Origin: Cyclobacteriaceae bacterium
GTDB taxonomy: Bacteria; Bacteroidota; Bacteroidia; Cytophagales; Cyclobacteriaceae
Reading direction: 5' to 3'
DNA: 64,000 nucleotides
Assembly (NCBI GenBank): GCA_016786585.1
Contig: JAEUUI010000008.1
Coordinates: 62,001-126,000 of the forward strand
Shown: positions 1-9,121 of the stretch, in pieces
How the letters are laid out: every line of letters starts with the position of its first letter
Numbering within the stretch: position 1 is the first letter of the stretch
Translations under genes and position numbers: made by a program
Notes under the pieces: model-generated
Database searches by the model: none
The model's input: the letters and a program-made list of their open reading frames with translations, nothing else
Told to the model about the DNA's origin: nothing

Positions 1-87
1 CATATTTGTGCTTTGAGTTTCAACCGAAATGGCGAGGGCTAAAACCTTTGCGGATTATTTTCGTATTCCTCTTAAAATCCATTTTCG

Positions 88-291
88 ATGAGAAAAATTG
101 ATATCCTGAACTTTATCACCGATTTCAGAAAAGCCCCGAACGATATTAAAACCTATGCACAGGTTCTCGCGCATCTTGGCGTGGCCCATGAACAGTCGAT
201 CAGCCAGATGCTTTCCGAACTTCAGGAAGCTAAAGTAATCCGCCAGACCGAAGTTGCCGGCGAAAGAGCTTACCAGGTTATCGCGCGTTAA
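88..291 (+). CDS. small winged-helix-like hypothetical protein
   Basis: A 67-residue protein beginning MRKIDILNFI. Its alternating helices and basic, Gly-containing C-terminus look like a minimal winged helix-turn-helix fold: helices around residues 4-30, a possible recognition helix around 35-48 (ISQMLSELQEA), then a wing-like strand pair (VIRQTEVAGERAYQV). I do not recognise a named family. A Rho-independent terminator in the same orientation follows 25 bases downstream, which favours this strand over the overlapping antisense frame. Function is unknown; DNA binding is an inference from the fold-like pattern only. Confidence 0.6.
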   Translation: MRKIDILNFITDFRKAPNDIKTYAQVLAHLGVAHEQSISQMLSELQEAKVIRQTEVAGERAYQVIAR

Positions 292-315
292 CAAAATTAT
301 AATCCACTGATAATC

Positions 316-339
316 AGCCTTCTTCGGAAGGCTTTTTTA
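316..339 (+). terminator. Rho-independent terminator
   Basis: A 7-bp perfect stem AGCCTTC/GAAGGCT with a TTCG tetraloop, followed by a run of T. It closes the small upstream gene and separates it from the PadR operon. Confidence 0.8.
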
Positions 340-357
340 TTGCCAGAAGAATTTGTT

Positions 358-393
358 ACTAAATAGTAGAACAAATATTTCATACGCTCGTAT
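358..393 (+). promoter_or_regulatory. putative PadR operator/promoter region
   Basis: Two short dyads sit just upstream of the PadR start: ACTAAATAGT (358-367) and ATACGCTCGTAT (382-393), the latter running into a TATATTTC -7-like box. PadR repressors commonly autoregulate through dyads next to their own promoter. The assignment is an inference from position and symmetry. Confidence 0.45.
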
Positions 394-417
394 ATTTCCT
401 ATACAATCTAGTATCAA

Positions 418-768
418 ATGATCGAAACACGATTAGGAGAATTTGAAGAAGTGATCCTGCTTCTGACAGGCATCCTGGGGGAGGAGGCCTACTCTTTTAA
501 GATTGCCGAAGAGTTCGAATCTCAAACAAAACGCTCCGTATCCATTGGGGCGGTTCACTCAACATTGAACCGGCTTGAAGAGAAAGGGTTTCTCACATCA
601 AAAGTTGGTAATGCCACGGCCGAACGGGGAGGAAGACGAAAACGGATTTACACCATCACAGCATACGGTAAACGTGCCCTTGAAAGCGCACGCGACCTGC
701 GCATGTCGTTGTACAATCAGTTTCCGGCATTTGCGGGGAAGGTTGATTTTGGGTTCGGAGGATTATGA
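418..768 (+). CDS. PadR family transcriptional regulator
   Basis: A 116-residue winged-helix repressor. It opens with the typical LGEFEEVILLLTGIL segment, followed by the VSIGAVHSTLNRLEEKGFL recognition helix and the GRRKRIYTIT wing, and ends with a long C-terminal dimerisation helix. This is the usual PadR length. Its stop codon overlaps the next start (ATGA), so it is translationally coupled to a second PadR-like gene and then two permeases. PadR proteins next to permease-prefix transporters are a recurring arrangement in Bacteroidota. It probably represses the whole 418-6368 operon in response to an unknown compound or envelope signal. Confidence 0.9.
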   Translation: MIETRLGEFEEVILLLTGILGEEAYSFKIAEEFESQTKRSVSIGAVHSTLNRLEEKGFLTSKVGNATAERGGRRKRIYTITAYGKRALESARDLRMSLYNQFPAFAGKVDFGFGGL

Positions 769-1067
769 AGGAAATACCTAAACTTCCGATGACCGACCTT
801 GAGGAGGACATCCTGTTTTTATTAACCCGACAATGTGGAGCCCTTTCTGTTATCCGCATGACCGATCTGCTTGCGAAGAATTCGGGAATGAGTATTCCGC
901 TGGCCGATATTCACCGGACGTTGCTTCAACTCGAGCGCGTAAACTTCATTGAAGTATCACTCGTCAAACTGAAGCGGCATTATCGCATTACCAAAGAAGG
1001 GTTGGAGGCACTGCAACACGATTGGAACTATCATCGCGAACATTTGCACAATCATGCGGAAGCATAA
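765..1067 (+). CDS. second PadR-like winged-helix protein
   Basis: A 100-residue protein with the same plan as its upstream neighbour: LEEDILFLLTRQ, then IHRTLLQLERVNFIEV as the recognition helix, then HYRITKEGLEAL. It is shorter and more divergent and lacks the GRR(K/P)R wing signature. The start codon overlaps the PadR stop by four bases and its own end overlaps the permease start by 14 bases, so all are one transcript. It may heterodimerise with the first PadR protein or act as a partner lacking full DNA contacts. Both ideas are inference. Confidence 0.8.
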   Translation: MKEIPKLPMTDLEEDILFLLTRQCGALSVIRMTDLLAKNSGMSIPLADIHRTLLQLERVNFIEVSLVKLKRHYRITKEGLEALQHDWNYHREHLHNHAEA

Positions 1068-3717
1068 CAACCAACCACCGCGGGCTGCTCAAAAACTGCT
1101 TACGTTGTTTTTGCGGAATGATCTTGCCGAAGAAGTTACAGGCGATTTGGGTGAACGATTCAATACAATGCTTACGAAACGGTCGCCACTGCGTGCAAGA
1201 TTTGATTACTGGATGCAGGTTATCAATTATTTAAGGCCCTTTGCAATTCGCAAAGGTCGTGTTCAACAAATCATGCACTACGCTATGATGCAAAATTACT
1301 TTAAAGTCAGCTGGCGAAACCTTGTTAAGTACAAAGCGTTTTCGGCTATCAATGTTTTCGGACTTGCGCTCGCCATGTCGGTATGCATGCTCATCATTCT
1401 GATGGTTGCCGACCAACGCAGGTATGACGCTTTTCATGAAAAGGGCGACCGGATTTACCGGATCACGCTTTCGACAAATTACGCAACTACTCCTCATCCG
1501 CTGGCAGCTGCCGTAAAAACTGAATACACCGTTGCGGAAGAAACCACCGTATTGGTTCCTGGGCCGGCCGGTGATGCCGTGTATCAAAACAAGCTCGCGG
1601 AAATGAGAGGCTATTTTGCGGAGCCTTCGTTCTTTTCGGTTTTCAGCTTTGCGCTGGAAAAAGGTGACGCCACCACAGCAATGCAACAACCGTATTCGGC
1701 AGTGATCTCGCAGGAGTTAGCTTCTCAATTATATGGTGACGATGACCCGATTGGCAAAACATTCGACTTCTCTGATCGCCAGCTTTCGTTTCCGCAGGAA
1801 ATGGATGGTATCGGTGCACCACCGGTTTCCTGGGGAACCTTCACCGTGACGGGTGTATTGGATGAATCGAAATACAAATCTCACTTGAAGTTTGATGTGC
1901 TGATGTCGGCCTCAACGCAAGGGCCATTGCTGACCTCGAAGAAGATAGAAGACCATACCAACGCGTGGGATTGGTTCTATCGCCCATACACGTTTGTGTT
2001 GTTGAAGGAGGCTAAAACATTAGCCGATTTGCAGAATTCCCTGGACGATCTCGCGGCACGAACTTATACCGACAAAAAAAACGAACAGACGAAAGATCTG
2101 AAGTTTATCCCGCAAAAACTTAGCGAAGTTCAGTTAAACCTGCTCGGTAACGATACCAACAACCGCTTGCCGCGGGTCGGGTATTACTTTCTGATTATTC
2201 TTGCCTCTGTGATCATGCTCACAGCATGTTTCAACTATACAAATTTGTCGGTTGCACGTGCGTTAACCCGGGCGAAGGAAATTGGTGTGCGTAAAGTTAC
2301 CGGTGCGCAACGCAAATCAATCATTGTTCAGTTTCTGAGCGAATCGGTTTTAACTTCTGTTATGGCATTGATTGTCGCCATTGGTTTTCTCTTCCTCCTT
2401 GCACCGGCATTTAAAGATTTGTGGCTTAATAAATTTTTAAAATTCGAACTGCCCACGACACCGGGTGTGTATGTAATCTTTCTTGGATTTGCGCTGATAA
2501 TCGGCCTGGTGGCGGGAATCTATCCTGCGTTTTACCTCTCGAAGTACAATCCGATTAAAGCACTGAAGAACCTGGGCAATTCACAACGCGGTAAGCTCGG
2601 CCTTCGCAAAATGCTGAGCGTGTCGCAGTTTGTTATTTCGTTGTTCTTCATCACCACAGCCATTCTGGTTTACAGGCAGTTCAGCTACTATATGCAGTTC
2701 GATTATGGGTTTAAAACTGAAAACATCGTGAATGTTGAACTGCAGGGAATGGATTATGAAAAACTGAAGCACGAATTGAGTTCAATCCCAGAGGTAACAA
2801 ACATCTCAGCAACCGACATTATCCCGGCAACGGGAACGAACAATGGCATGGAGATAAAAAAATCAGGAACACAAGACGAGTACATCCAAACCTCCATCCT
2901 GCAAACCGATGAGCACTTCCTCGACAATCTCGAAGTAAAAATCATTGCGGGTAAAAATCTTCCGCCCCGTGAGCAGGGATCGAACTCTATTGTTATCAGT
3001 CAAAAGGCTGTGCAGAAGCTGGGCTTTCAGCGCGCACAGGATGCTGTTGGGCAGATCGTGGAAGCCCGGTGGAGTAACGAACAGCTTGTGATAACGGGCG
3101 TGTTTGAAGATTTTACCTACCGAATGCTGATCAATACCCGCGAAATACATCCAATCACGCTTCGCAATCAGCCCGCTGCGTTTCAGTATGCTAATGTGAA
3201 GATTGCTTCACGCGATTTGATGGGCACCGTGAAAAAACTTGAAGCACAGTGGAAAAAAATTGACCCGGTGCATCCGTTTAAATATGAGTTCTTCGATCAG
3301 CAGATGGCTTCGATGCAACAAGGCATCTTCGACCTGGTAACTATTCTCGGTTTCATTGCCTTCCTGGCGATTGTAATCTCATGCCTTGGCTTGCTGGGTA
3401 TGGCAACGTACACAACGGAGAGAAGAACGAAAGAGATTGGTATTCGAAAAGTTTTAGGCGCGGCTGATTTTACGATCGCACGTTTGCTGTCGCGTGAATT
3501 TATGGTAATGCTTCTGCTGGCGATTTGCATTGGTGTTCCGCTGAGTTATTTCATCAATAACATGTGGCTTCGCCAACTCACAAACCGGGTTGAGTTTGAT
3601 GTAACTACTGCGCTGGCAGGTGTTTTTGTTTTGCTTGCTTTTGGTATTCTTACGGTAGGATCACAGACATTCCGCGCATCCCGGATCAATCCTGTCAAGA
3701 GCCTGAAGAGCGAATAG
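1054..3717 (+). CDS. ABC transporter permease (MacB/FtsX-like) with permease prefix domain
   Basis: An 887-residue membrane protein. Residues 1-80 form the cytoplasmic permease prefix domain (PPRAAQKLLTLFLRNDLAEE, then the RPFAIRK motif). The first membrane helix is near 97-119, followed by a MacB-type periplasmic domain, an FtsX unit containing RAKEIGVRKVTGA, a second periplasmic domain, and a C-terminal FtsX unit with TKEIGIRKVLGAA. Such double-FtsX permeases need a separate ATPase, and none is encoded here. The gene overlaps the preceding regulator and shares one base with the next permease, a paralogue with the same architecture. Likely role: export or mechanotransmission at the inner membrane, substrate unknown. 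Confidence 0.92.
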   Translation: MRKHNNQPPRAAQKLLTLFLRNDLAEEVTGDLGERFNTMLTKRSPLRARFDYWMQVINYLRPFAIRKGRVQQIMHYAMMQNYFKVSWRNLVKYKAFSAINVFGLALAMSVCMLIILMVADQRRYDAFHEKGDRIYRITLSTNYATTPHPLAAAVKTEYTVAEETTVLVPGPAGDAVYQNKLAEMRGYFAEPSFFSVFSFALEKGDATTAMQQPYSAVISQELASQLYGDDDPIGKTFDFSDRQLSFPQEMDGIGAPPVSWGTFTVTGVLDESKYKSHLKFDVLMSASTQGPLLTSKKIEDHTNAWDWFYRPYTFVLLKEAKTLADLQNSLDDLAARTYTDKKNEQTKDLKFIPQKLSEVQLNLLGNDTNNRLPRVGYYFLIILASVIMLTACFNYTNLSVARALTRAKEIGVRKVTGAQRKSIIVQFLSESVLTSVMALIVAIGFLFLLAPAFKDLWLNKFLKFELPTTPGVYVIFLGFALIIGLVAGIYPAFYLSKYNPIKALKNLGNSQRGKLGLRKMLSVSQFVISLFFITTAILVYRQFSYYMQFDYGFKTENIVNVELQGMDYEKLKHELSSIPEVTNISATDIIPATGTNNGMEIKKSGTQDEYIQTSILQTDEHFLDNLEVKIIAGKNLPPREQGSNSIVISQKAVQKLGFQRAQDAVGQIVEARWSNEQLVITGVFEDFTYRMLINTREIHPITLRNQPAAFQYANVKIASRDLMGTVKKLEAQWKKIDPVHPFKYEFFDQQMASMQQGIFDLVTILGFIAFLAIVISCLGLLGMATYTTERRTKEIGIRKVLGAADFTIARLLSREFMVMLLLAICIGVPLSYFINNMWLRQLTNRVEFDVTTALAGVFVLLAFGILTVGSQTFRASRINPVKSLKSE

Positions 3718-6368
3718 TGAACCGCAAGCATACCATACCTCCGCGTGCTGCCCGCTGGCTGTTGCTCAGATTTCTGCGTAATGATCTCGCAGAAGAAGTG
3801 GAGGGCGACCTGGAAGAAAAGTTTTTTGCAGAACTCAAACATCAGTCTTCCTTTAAAGCAAAGATCAACTATTGGTATCAGGTGTTTCATTACCTCCGGC
3901 CTTTTGCCATCCGAAAAAATAAATTCACTGCAATCTATTACGACATGTATCAGAACTACTTCCGCATCAGCTGGCGCGGCCTGCTTCGGCAAAAAATGTA
4001 TTCGGCCATTAAAATCGGTGGACTCGCCATTGGTGTAGCGGCATGTTTCCTCATTTCCTTGTACGTGAACGATGAATTGAGTTACGACAAGAACTTCACG
4101 GGAGAGAATGGTCCGTATCGATTGGTGGTGGAGGCGGAAATCGATAACGGCAAAACGGGTCGTACGGTTGATTTTCCGGCTCCTGCTACTGCAGCTTTAA
4201 AAAATGATTTTCCGGAGGTCGAGCAGGCAGGGCGGTACCTCTCCAGTGCCCTGTTTGGTGCCGATGAAAATGAAATCCGCAGAAGCGACCGAAATGAAAA
4301 CCAGCATGAATCGGGTTTTGTGTACTTCGACCAGGAGTTGCTGGAACTGTTAAACCTTCCGGTGATTGCCGGCAACGCGAAGTATGCGCTAACAGAACCT
4401 AATTCAATCGTGATAACGAAACGAAAGGCTGAGAAATACTTTCCGGGCGAAGATGCGGTAGGTAAAACATTTATCATCAACAACAATAAGAAGCTTTTTA
4501 AAGTAGGTGCCGTGATTGATGACTTCCCGGCAAACTCACATTTGCAGTTTGATTTTTTGATGACGCTAAGCGGAGTTGAATTCTGGCCGGGTGAGCAAAG
4601 CTGGTGGATGGCCAGCAATTATCAGATTTACTTAACCCTGAAGCCCGGAACAGATATTCAGAAAACGGCCGATAAAATCAAGTGGGGCTTTATTGAAAAA
4701 TATTATAAACCCGCATTAGTGGCATCAGGCGCTGTCGGGTTCGAGAAAATTCTGAACACGGCCAAATTCGAACTGCAGCCAATGAATGAAATTTATCTGG
4801 ATGGTTCTGTTTACGATGGGCTTCCGCATAGCGACATCCGGTTCATCTGGCTTTTTGGTGCGATTGCGGTTTTCATCGTCATCATTGCCGGTATCAACTT
4901 CGTTAACTTGTCGACTGCACGTTCGGCTAACCGCGCGAAAGAGGTGGGGCTTCGAAAGGCAATCGGGTCGCACACCAGTCATCTGATCAAACAGTTCCTT
5001 ACCGAATCATTTCTGTTTAGTCTGCTGGCTATTGTTGCCGGTATTATTATGGCGTGGTTGTTATTGCCGTACTTTAATATGCTGGCTTCCAAGTCACTTA
5101 CCTTTCCGTGGACAGTTTGGTGGCTGGTGCCGGGAATGCTTGCTTCAGCACTGATCATCGGAATTCTGGCCGGGCTATATCCCGCTTTTTATCTCTCATC
5201 ATTCAAGCCGGTAAATGTTTTAAAAGGATCGGTTAGTAAAGGCAGCAAGAGTTCGGCAACCCGAAGCGCACTGGTGGTGTTTCAGTTTACCACGTCTATC
5301 GTTCTTATTATCAGCACGGTGGTGATCTACCGGCAGATGAATTACATGCTGAATAAAAAACTTGGGTTTGAAAAAGATCAGGTTTTGTTGTTACAGGGCG
5401 CGAACACGCTCGGTGATAAAATACCGGCCTTTAAAAGCGAGTTGTTAAAATTATCGCAGGTTCAATCGGTGAGTGTAAGCGATTACCTGCCGGTTCGCGG
5501 GTCCAAGCGTGACGGTAACACGTTTTACAACGAGGGCATGGAGAAAATTGAGCGCGGGGTGGCGGCTCAGAAGTGGGTGGTTGATGCTGATTACATTAAA
5601 ACGCTTGGTATGAAACTCGTAAGCGGGCGTGATTTTAATCCTGATATGACGAGCGATTCAGCATCGATTATCATCAATCAAACGATGGCTGGGCAATTGA
5701 ACCTGGAAAACCCTGTCGGTAAGGTTATTCAGAACTGGCAGAAGTACACGATCATTGGTGTGGTGGAGGATTTTCATTTTGAATCAATGAAAGAAAACAT
5801 CACTCCGGTTTGTTTTGTCGTGGGGATGAGTCCGTCTATGATCCTGGTAAAACTAAGAAGTGAAAACATGCGCGAAGCGATTGCAGGTATCTCTAACGTG
5901 TGGAATAAGTTTTCACCCAACCAGGCAGTGCGGTTTAATTTCCTTGACGAACGGTATAAAGCAACCTATGCCGATGTCGAACGAACCGGTGGCATCTTCA
6001 CAACCTTTGCCATCCTGGCGATTATCGTGGCGTGTCTGGGTTTGCTTGGCTTGTCGGCCTTTATGGTTGAACAACGCAGCAAGGAAATCAGCATTCGCAT
6101 GATACTGGGTGCATCCGTAAGAAATGTCTTTCGGTTATTAACGCAGAACTTTGTATTGCTTGTGCTGATCTCGTTTGTGATTGCGGCCCCCATCGCCTGG
6201 ATGCTGATGAGTAAATGGCTGCAGGATTTTATCTACAAGACTGACATCACCTGGGACATTTTTGTGATTTCAGGAAGTTGTGCGTTGATGGTTGCGCTGA
6301 TCACGGTAAGTTACCAGGCGATTCGCGCCGCGCTGGCAAACCCGGTTACAAATCTCCGCTCAGAGTAA
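3717..6368 (+). CDS. ABC transporter permease (MacB/FtsX-like) with permease prefix domain
   Basis: An 883-residue paralogue of the upstream permease. The GTG start overlaps the previous stop (TAGTG) and gives an N-terminus IPPRAARWLLLRFLRNDLAE that aligns with its partner, which decides the start. It has the prefix domain (about 1-80), a membrane helix near 97-117, a MacB-like periplasmic region, RAKEVGLRKAIGSH in the first FtsX unit and SKEISIRMILGAS in the last. The two proteins probably form a heterodimeric permease that recruits a stand-alone ATPase from elsewhere. Its stop codon touches the stop codon of the convergent small gene with no base between. Confidence 0.92.
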   Translation: MNRKHTIPPRAARWLLLRFLRNDLAEEVEGDLEEKFFAELKHQSSFKAKINYWYQVFHYLRPFAIRKNKFTAIYYDMYQNYFRISWRGLLRQKMYSAIKIGGLAIGVAACFLISLYVNDELSYDKNFTGENGPYRLVVEAEIDNGKTGRTVDFPAPATAALKNDFPEVEQAGRYLSSALFGADENEIRRSDRNENQHESGFVYFDQELLELLNLPVIAGNAKYALTEPNSIVITKRKAEKYFPGEDAVGKTFIINNNKKLFKVGAVIDDFPANSHLQFDFLMTLSGVEFWPGEQSWWMASNYQIYLTLKPGTDIQKTADKIKWGFIEKYYKPALVASGAVGFEKILNTAKFELQPMNEIYLDGSVYDGLPHSDIRFIWLFGAIAVFIVIIAGINFVNLSTARSANRAKEVGLRKAIGSHTSHLIKQFLTESFLFSLLAIVAGIIMAWLLLPYFNMLASKSLTFPWTVWWLVPGMLASALIIGILAGLYPAFYLSSFKPVNVLKGSVSKGSKSSATRSALVVFQFTTSIVLIISTVVIYRQMNYMLNKKLGFEKDQVLLLQGANTLGDKIPAFKSELLKLSQVQSVSVSDYLPVRGSKRDGNTFYNEGMEKIERGVAAQKWVVDADYIKTLGMKLVSGRDFNPDMTSDSASIIINQTMAGQLNLENPVGKVIQNWQKYTIIGVVEDFHFESMKENITPVCFVVGMSPSMILVKLRSENMREAIAGISNVWNKFSPNQAVRFNFLDERYKATYADVERTGGIFTTFAILAIIVACLGLLGLSAFMVEQRSKEISIRMILGASVRNVFRLLTQNFVLLVLISFVIAAPIAWMLMSKWLQDFIYKTDITWDIFVISGSCALMVALITVSYQAIRAALANPVTNLRSE

Positions 6369-6635
6369 TCAGGACGCGGAAACGATAATCTGGTTGCCGA
6401 TAAAGGGTGGAATTTCATCTTCCAGTACCGCTGCATCGAAACCGTTTTGCTGCAGGAAATCAGGAATGGAGTTTTCGCGGATCAATTCGGCAGACTTAAT
6501 GCGGAGGATGCGATCGCAATCATCAAGGTCGAAGTTTGCTGTAAACTGCGGAAAATTTTCGTGAATAAGCTCAATGAGTCTGCCGGCCTGTTCGGCTGTT
6601 TCAACATTGGTTTTAAAAACTTCAATCACTTCCAT
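6369..6635 (-). CDS. small hypothetical protein, HMA-like size, no CxxC
   Basis: An 88-residue acidic protein starting MEVIEVFKTNVETAEQAG. It could take a ferredoxin-like fold (beta strand, helix at AEQAGRLIELIHENF, strand, then DLDDCDRILRI and a second helix), the size and layout of heavy-metal-associated domains. It lacks the CxxC copper motif, so metal transport is not supported. A longer version using an upstream TTG exists, but ATG at 6635 matches the protein start better. It converges on the permease operon with zero spacing. Confidence 0.7.
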   Translation of the reverse strand: MEVIEVFKTNVETAEQAGRLIELIHENFPQFTANFDLDDCDRILRIKSAELIRENSIPDFLQQNGFDAAVLEDEIPPFIGNQIIVSAS

Positions 6636-6832
6636 AGCACTGATTTGCAATTCAAACTTACGGTTGTTCGCCTGATTCGCGGCAGCCAATTACGACATTC
6701 AGAAGGGTTATTCACGACATTTTCTCTTTTAGCTCACATTTTTTGAGCATTAACTGTCGCGTCATCGCGCTGAATGCATCGCGATCACGTAAATCGCGGG
6801 AGGGCTCACGTGAACCCTGCCCGCAACGTATG

Positions 6833-7204
6833 TTATGGCTGGGTAACGTTCATTTTTTTGTGATAGAAAACGTACGATGCGATACCTAAGCCAAAGAAGA
6901 TCAGCATGATCCATGAATCCGCATTCAGCATACCAACCGCGTAAAAGGAATACGTAGCACTGACCATATCGAAAAACAGCCCGGCATAGGCCCATTCTTT
7001 CACACGCGGGAAACCCGGGATTAAAATTCCGATAACGCCGAGTACTTTGAACACAGCAATGTAATTCACAAAGTAACCAGGATAGCCGAGAAGGCCTGTG
7101 ATGAACTTGTATCCTTCTTCATTCGGGATGCAGGTCGACAGGATCGCGAGTGCGAACAATACGGTGAATACCCAGTAGAGGATAGTGATGGTTTTTGGTT
7201 TCAT
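6833..7204 (-). CDS. DoxX-like family membrane protein
   Basis: A 123-residue protein with four predicted membrane helices (starting near residues 8, 42, 73 and 98) and the DoxX-like pattern FKVLGVIGILIPGFPRVKEWAYAGL. It is the last gene of the ArsR-led minus-strand operon, 30 bases after the SRPBCC gene. DoxX-like proteins often accompany SRPBCC and ArsR genes in Bacteroidota, but their biochemical role is poorly defined. Confidence 0.88.
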   Translation of the reverse strand: MKPKTITILYWVFTVLFALAILSTCIPNEEGYKFITGLLGYPGYFVNYIAVFKVLGVIGILIPGFPRVKEWAYAGLFFDMVSATYSFYAVGMLNADSWIMLIFFGLGIASYVFYHKKMNVTQP

Positions 7205-7233
7205 ATAAAAGGGAATTAGGGTTAGTTAAGGGT

Positions 7234-7692
7234 TTACATAGTTAATAAATACTGCTCAAGTTTATTGAGTGTCTGGTTGCCGCCTTCGATTGCGCCATAT
7301 TTTGTTACAACCATGTCACGCGTGGCTTTGTCGCGAAACACCATCCGCATGGTAATCTCAGTAGAGTTTCCTTTTGCCTTAAAGTTGACCGTTACATCGA
7401 ATTGAGCCGGATCATTTTCTTTGTCGGAGTCGTGCAGGTACGTTAACAACTTCGGCTTCACAACTTCTTTATACGTGATGCGGTTCGGGAAATCAGTTCC
7501 GTCCGGCCCGTGCATCATGTATCGCCATACGCCACCCGGTGTAACATTCATTTCATGGATGGTGTTGGTAAACCCGTTGGGTCCCCACCAGTGTATAATA
7601 TGAGCAGGGTTAGTCCACGCTTCCCACACCAGTTCCGCAGGAGCCTTCACTTCCCGCGTTATCAGCAATTCGCGATCAGCAGTTGAACTCAT
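7234..7692 (-). CDS. SRPBCC (AHSA1-type) domain protein
   Basis: A 152-residue START-like single-domain protein. The family signature is clear: ITREVKAPAELVWEAWTNPA, IIHWWGPNGFT, then GGVWRYMMHGPDG, with the C-terminal helix QTLNKLEQYLL. These proteins bind hydrophobic ligands in a deep cavity. It lies two bases downstream of the DHFR-like gene in an ArsR-controlled operon that contains a second, distinct SRPBCC gene. Confidence 0.92.
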   Translation of the reverse strand: MSSTADRELLITREVKAPAELVWEAWTNPAHIIHWWGPNGFTNTIHEMNVTPGGVWRYMMHGPDGTDFPNRITYKEVVKPKLLTYLHDSDKENDPAQFDVTVNFKAKGNSTEITMRMVFRDKATRDMVVTKYGAIEGGNQTLNKLEQYLLTM

Positions 7693-7694
7693 GA

Positions 7695-8267
7695 TTATTT
7701 CTTAATTCGTTCGTAATGCATGCACACAACTCCGTTTTTAAATGCGTGAGTCTTCAGCAGTTTCAGCTGTACACGATCGTTGAGACCGGTGAACAACGGA
7801 ATGCCTTTTCCGATCAACACCGGATTCACAAAAATCCAGATGTCATCAATCAATCCGGCCTGCATCAGCGTATGCGAAGCAGATGGGCTTCCGAAAATAA
7901 TAATTTCTTTCCCCGGTGCTTCTTTGAGTTTTTTAACTTCGGCAGCAACGTTGTCGCTGATGATGTTGGTGTTCTTCAGACTTTTCCCTTTCAGGGTTCT
8001 GGAAAGCACAACCTTGTGAACATGCTTGTACCATTCGGAATGTTCAATATCGTGTCGCGAAGCATTGGGTTGATCAGCCGCAGTAGGCCAGTAGCCCTCC
8101 ATCATGTCGAACGTTACACGGCCATATAAGCCCGTGTCTGATTCGCTGGTACGCTGGCCGGCGTAATCGAATATTTCTTCGTCCACACGGATCCAGTCCA
8201 TTTCACCGTTGGGTCCGGCCACAAATCCGTCAAGCGATACGTGCATGAATTGAACAAGCTTTCTCAT
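7695..8267 (-). CDS. dihydrofolate reductase family protein (RibD C-terminal type)
   Basis: A 190-residue protein of the RibD C-terminal/DHFR-like NADPH-reductase fold. It starts MRKLVQFMHVSLDGFVAGP, has LYGRVTFDMMEGYWP around residues 47-61, a conserved EIIIFGSPSASHTLMQAGLID near 121-141 (nucleotide-binding loop) and IFVNPVLIGKGIPLF. True substrate is unknown; members are usually not folate enzymes. It sits between two SRPBCC genes in one operon. Confidence 0.92.
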   Translation of the reverse strand: MRKLVQFMHVSLDGFVAGPNGEMDWIRVDEEIFDYAGQRTSESDTGLYGRVTFDMMEGYWPTAADQPNASRHDIEHSEWYKHVHKVVLSRTLKGKSLKNTNIISDNVAAEVKKLKEAPGKEIIIFGSPSASHTLMQAGLIDDIWIFVNPVLIGKGIPLFTGLNDRVQLKLLKTHAFKNGVVCMHYERIKK

Positions 8268-8276
8268 AGATAGATA

Positions 8277-8777
8277 TTAAGATGATTTAAGATTTTTGTA
8301 TACGAAGCTTTCCAGCTTGTCGAAGTTTTGTTCATTGGCCGGGACAACATATTGCTGGATTCTCTCCACTTCACCGTGTGCCTCGAACACCATCGTGAAG
8401 CTGAATTTGGTTTGATTGCCAACCGGTTCGAAGCCAAGCGTCATGGTAAAAACATGAACCGGCAAGTGGTGAATGAAAATTACTTTCCGGTTTTCAACAA
8501 TGTCAACAAACTCACACCGGTTTGGATAGTTGGCTCCATCCGGGCCGTGCATCGTGAACGTCCACGTACCCGAAGGTTTAAAGTCAAACTGATCAATGGT
8601 ATTGGTAAAGCCAGCCGGACCCCACCAGTGTTTTAAATTTTCCGGATTGGAAAAAGCCTCGAACACCTGGTTGACTGGCGCATCGATCATGCGTGTGCTG
8701 ATAATAGTGCGGTTTGAAGGATCTACAACTGCTTCCATTACTTGACCTGCTTGAGATAATTCATTTTTTGCGGCCAT
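8277..8777 (-). CDS. SRPBCC (AHSA1-type) domain protein
   Basis: A 166-residue SRPBCC protein with ISTRMIDAPVNQVFEAFSN, LKHWWGPAGFTNTIDQFDF and GTWTFTMHGPDG motifs. The start at 8777 overlaps the end of the ArsR gene by 17 bases, fitting translational coupling. An in-frame start further upstream lies deep in the ArsR gene and is unlikely. Homologous to, but clearly diverged from, the second SRPBCC gene of the same operon. Confidence 0.9.
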   Translation of the reverse strand: MAAKNELSQAGQVMEAVVDPSNRTIISTRMIDAPVNQVFEAFSNPENLKHWWGPAGFTNTIDQFDFKPSGTWTFTMHGPDGANYPNRCEFVDIVENRKVIFIHHLPVHVFTMTLGFEPVGNQTKFSFTMVFEAHGEVERIQQYVVPANEQNFDKLESFVYKNLKSS

Positions 8778-9117
8778 GCTTTTTCGGTTTGGAGGTTTTC
8801 TTTTGTTCTGCCTGAATTTTCTCCAGGTAAGTATCAAGTGCATCAAAACGGCTCATCCAGATTTTCCGATACTGTTCCACCCAGTCTGAAACTTCATTCA
8901 GCTTCTCAAGTTTGGCTTCGCAGTATCGTTCCCGTCCCTGTTGCTGAAGTACAACCAGGCCGCACTCCGATAGTATTTTCAGGTGTTTGTAAATCGCAGT
9001 GCGGCTTACATCAAAGTTGCTCGCCACCGAGTTTACGTTCAGCGATTTGTGCGCGATCATATTCAGGATTTCCCTGCGGGTAGGATCGGCAATGCCCTGA
9101 AAAACGTCCCGTGTCAT
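8761..9117 (-). CDS. ArsR family winged-helix transcriptional regulator
   Basis: A 118-residue ArsR/SmtB-type repressor beginning MTRDVFQGIADPTRREILN, with the recognition helix in FDVSRTAIYKHLKILSECGL and the wing GRERYCEAKLEKLNEVSDW. This sub-type, without metal-site cysteines, routinely precedes SRPBCC genes. The C-terminus is Lys-rich (KKTSKPKKHGRKK). It is the first gene of the operon 9117-6833 and two 17-bp operator-like repeats lie just upstream, so autoregulation is likely. Confidence 0.93.
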   Translation of the reverse strand: MTRDVFQGIADPTRREILNMIAHKSLNVNSVASNFDVSRTAIYKHLKILSECGLVVLQQQGRERYCEAKLEKLNEVSDWVEQYRKIWMSRFDALDTYLEKIQAEQKKTSKPKKHGRKK

Positions 9118-9121
9118 AAAT

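Noticed and set aside
55-294. 79-codon minus-strand frame over the small winged-helix gene
   Set aside because: A same-strand terminator follows the plus-strand gene and its sequence looks fold-like, while the antisense product does not.
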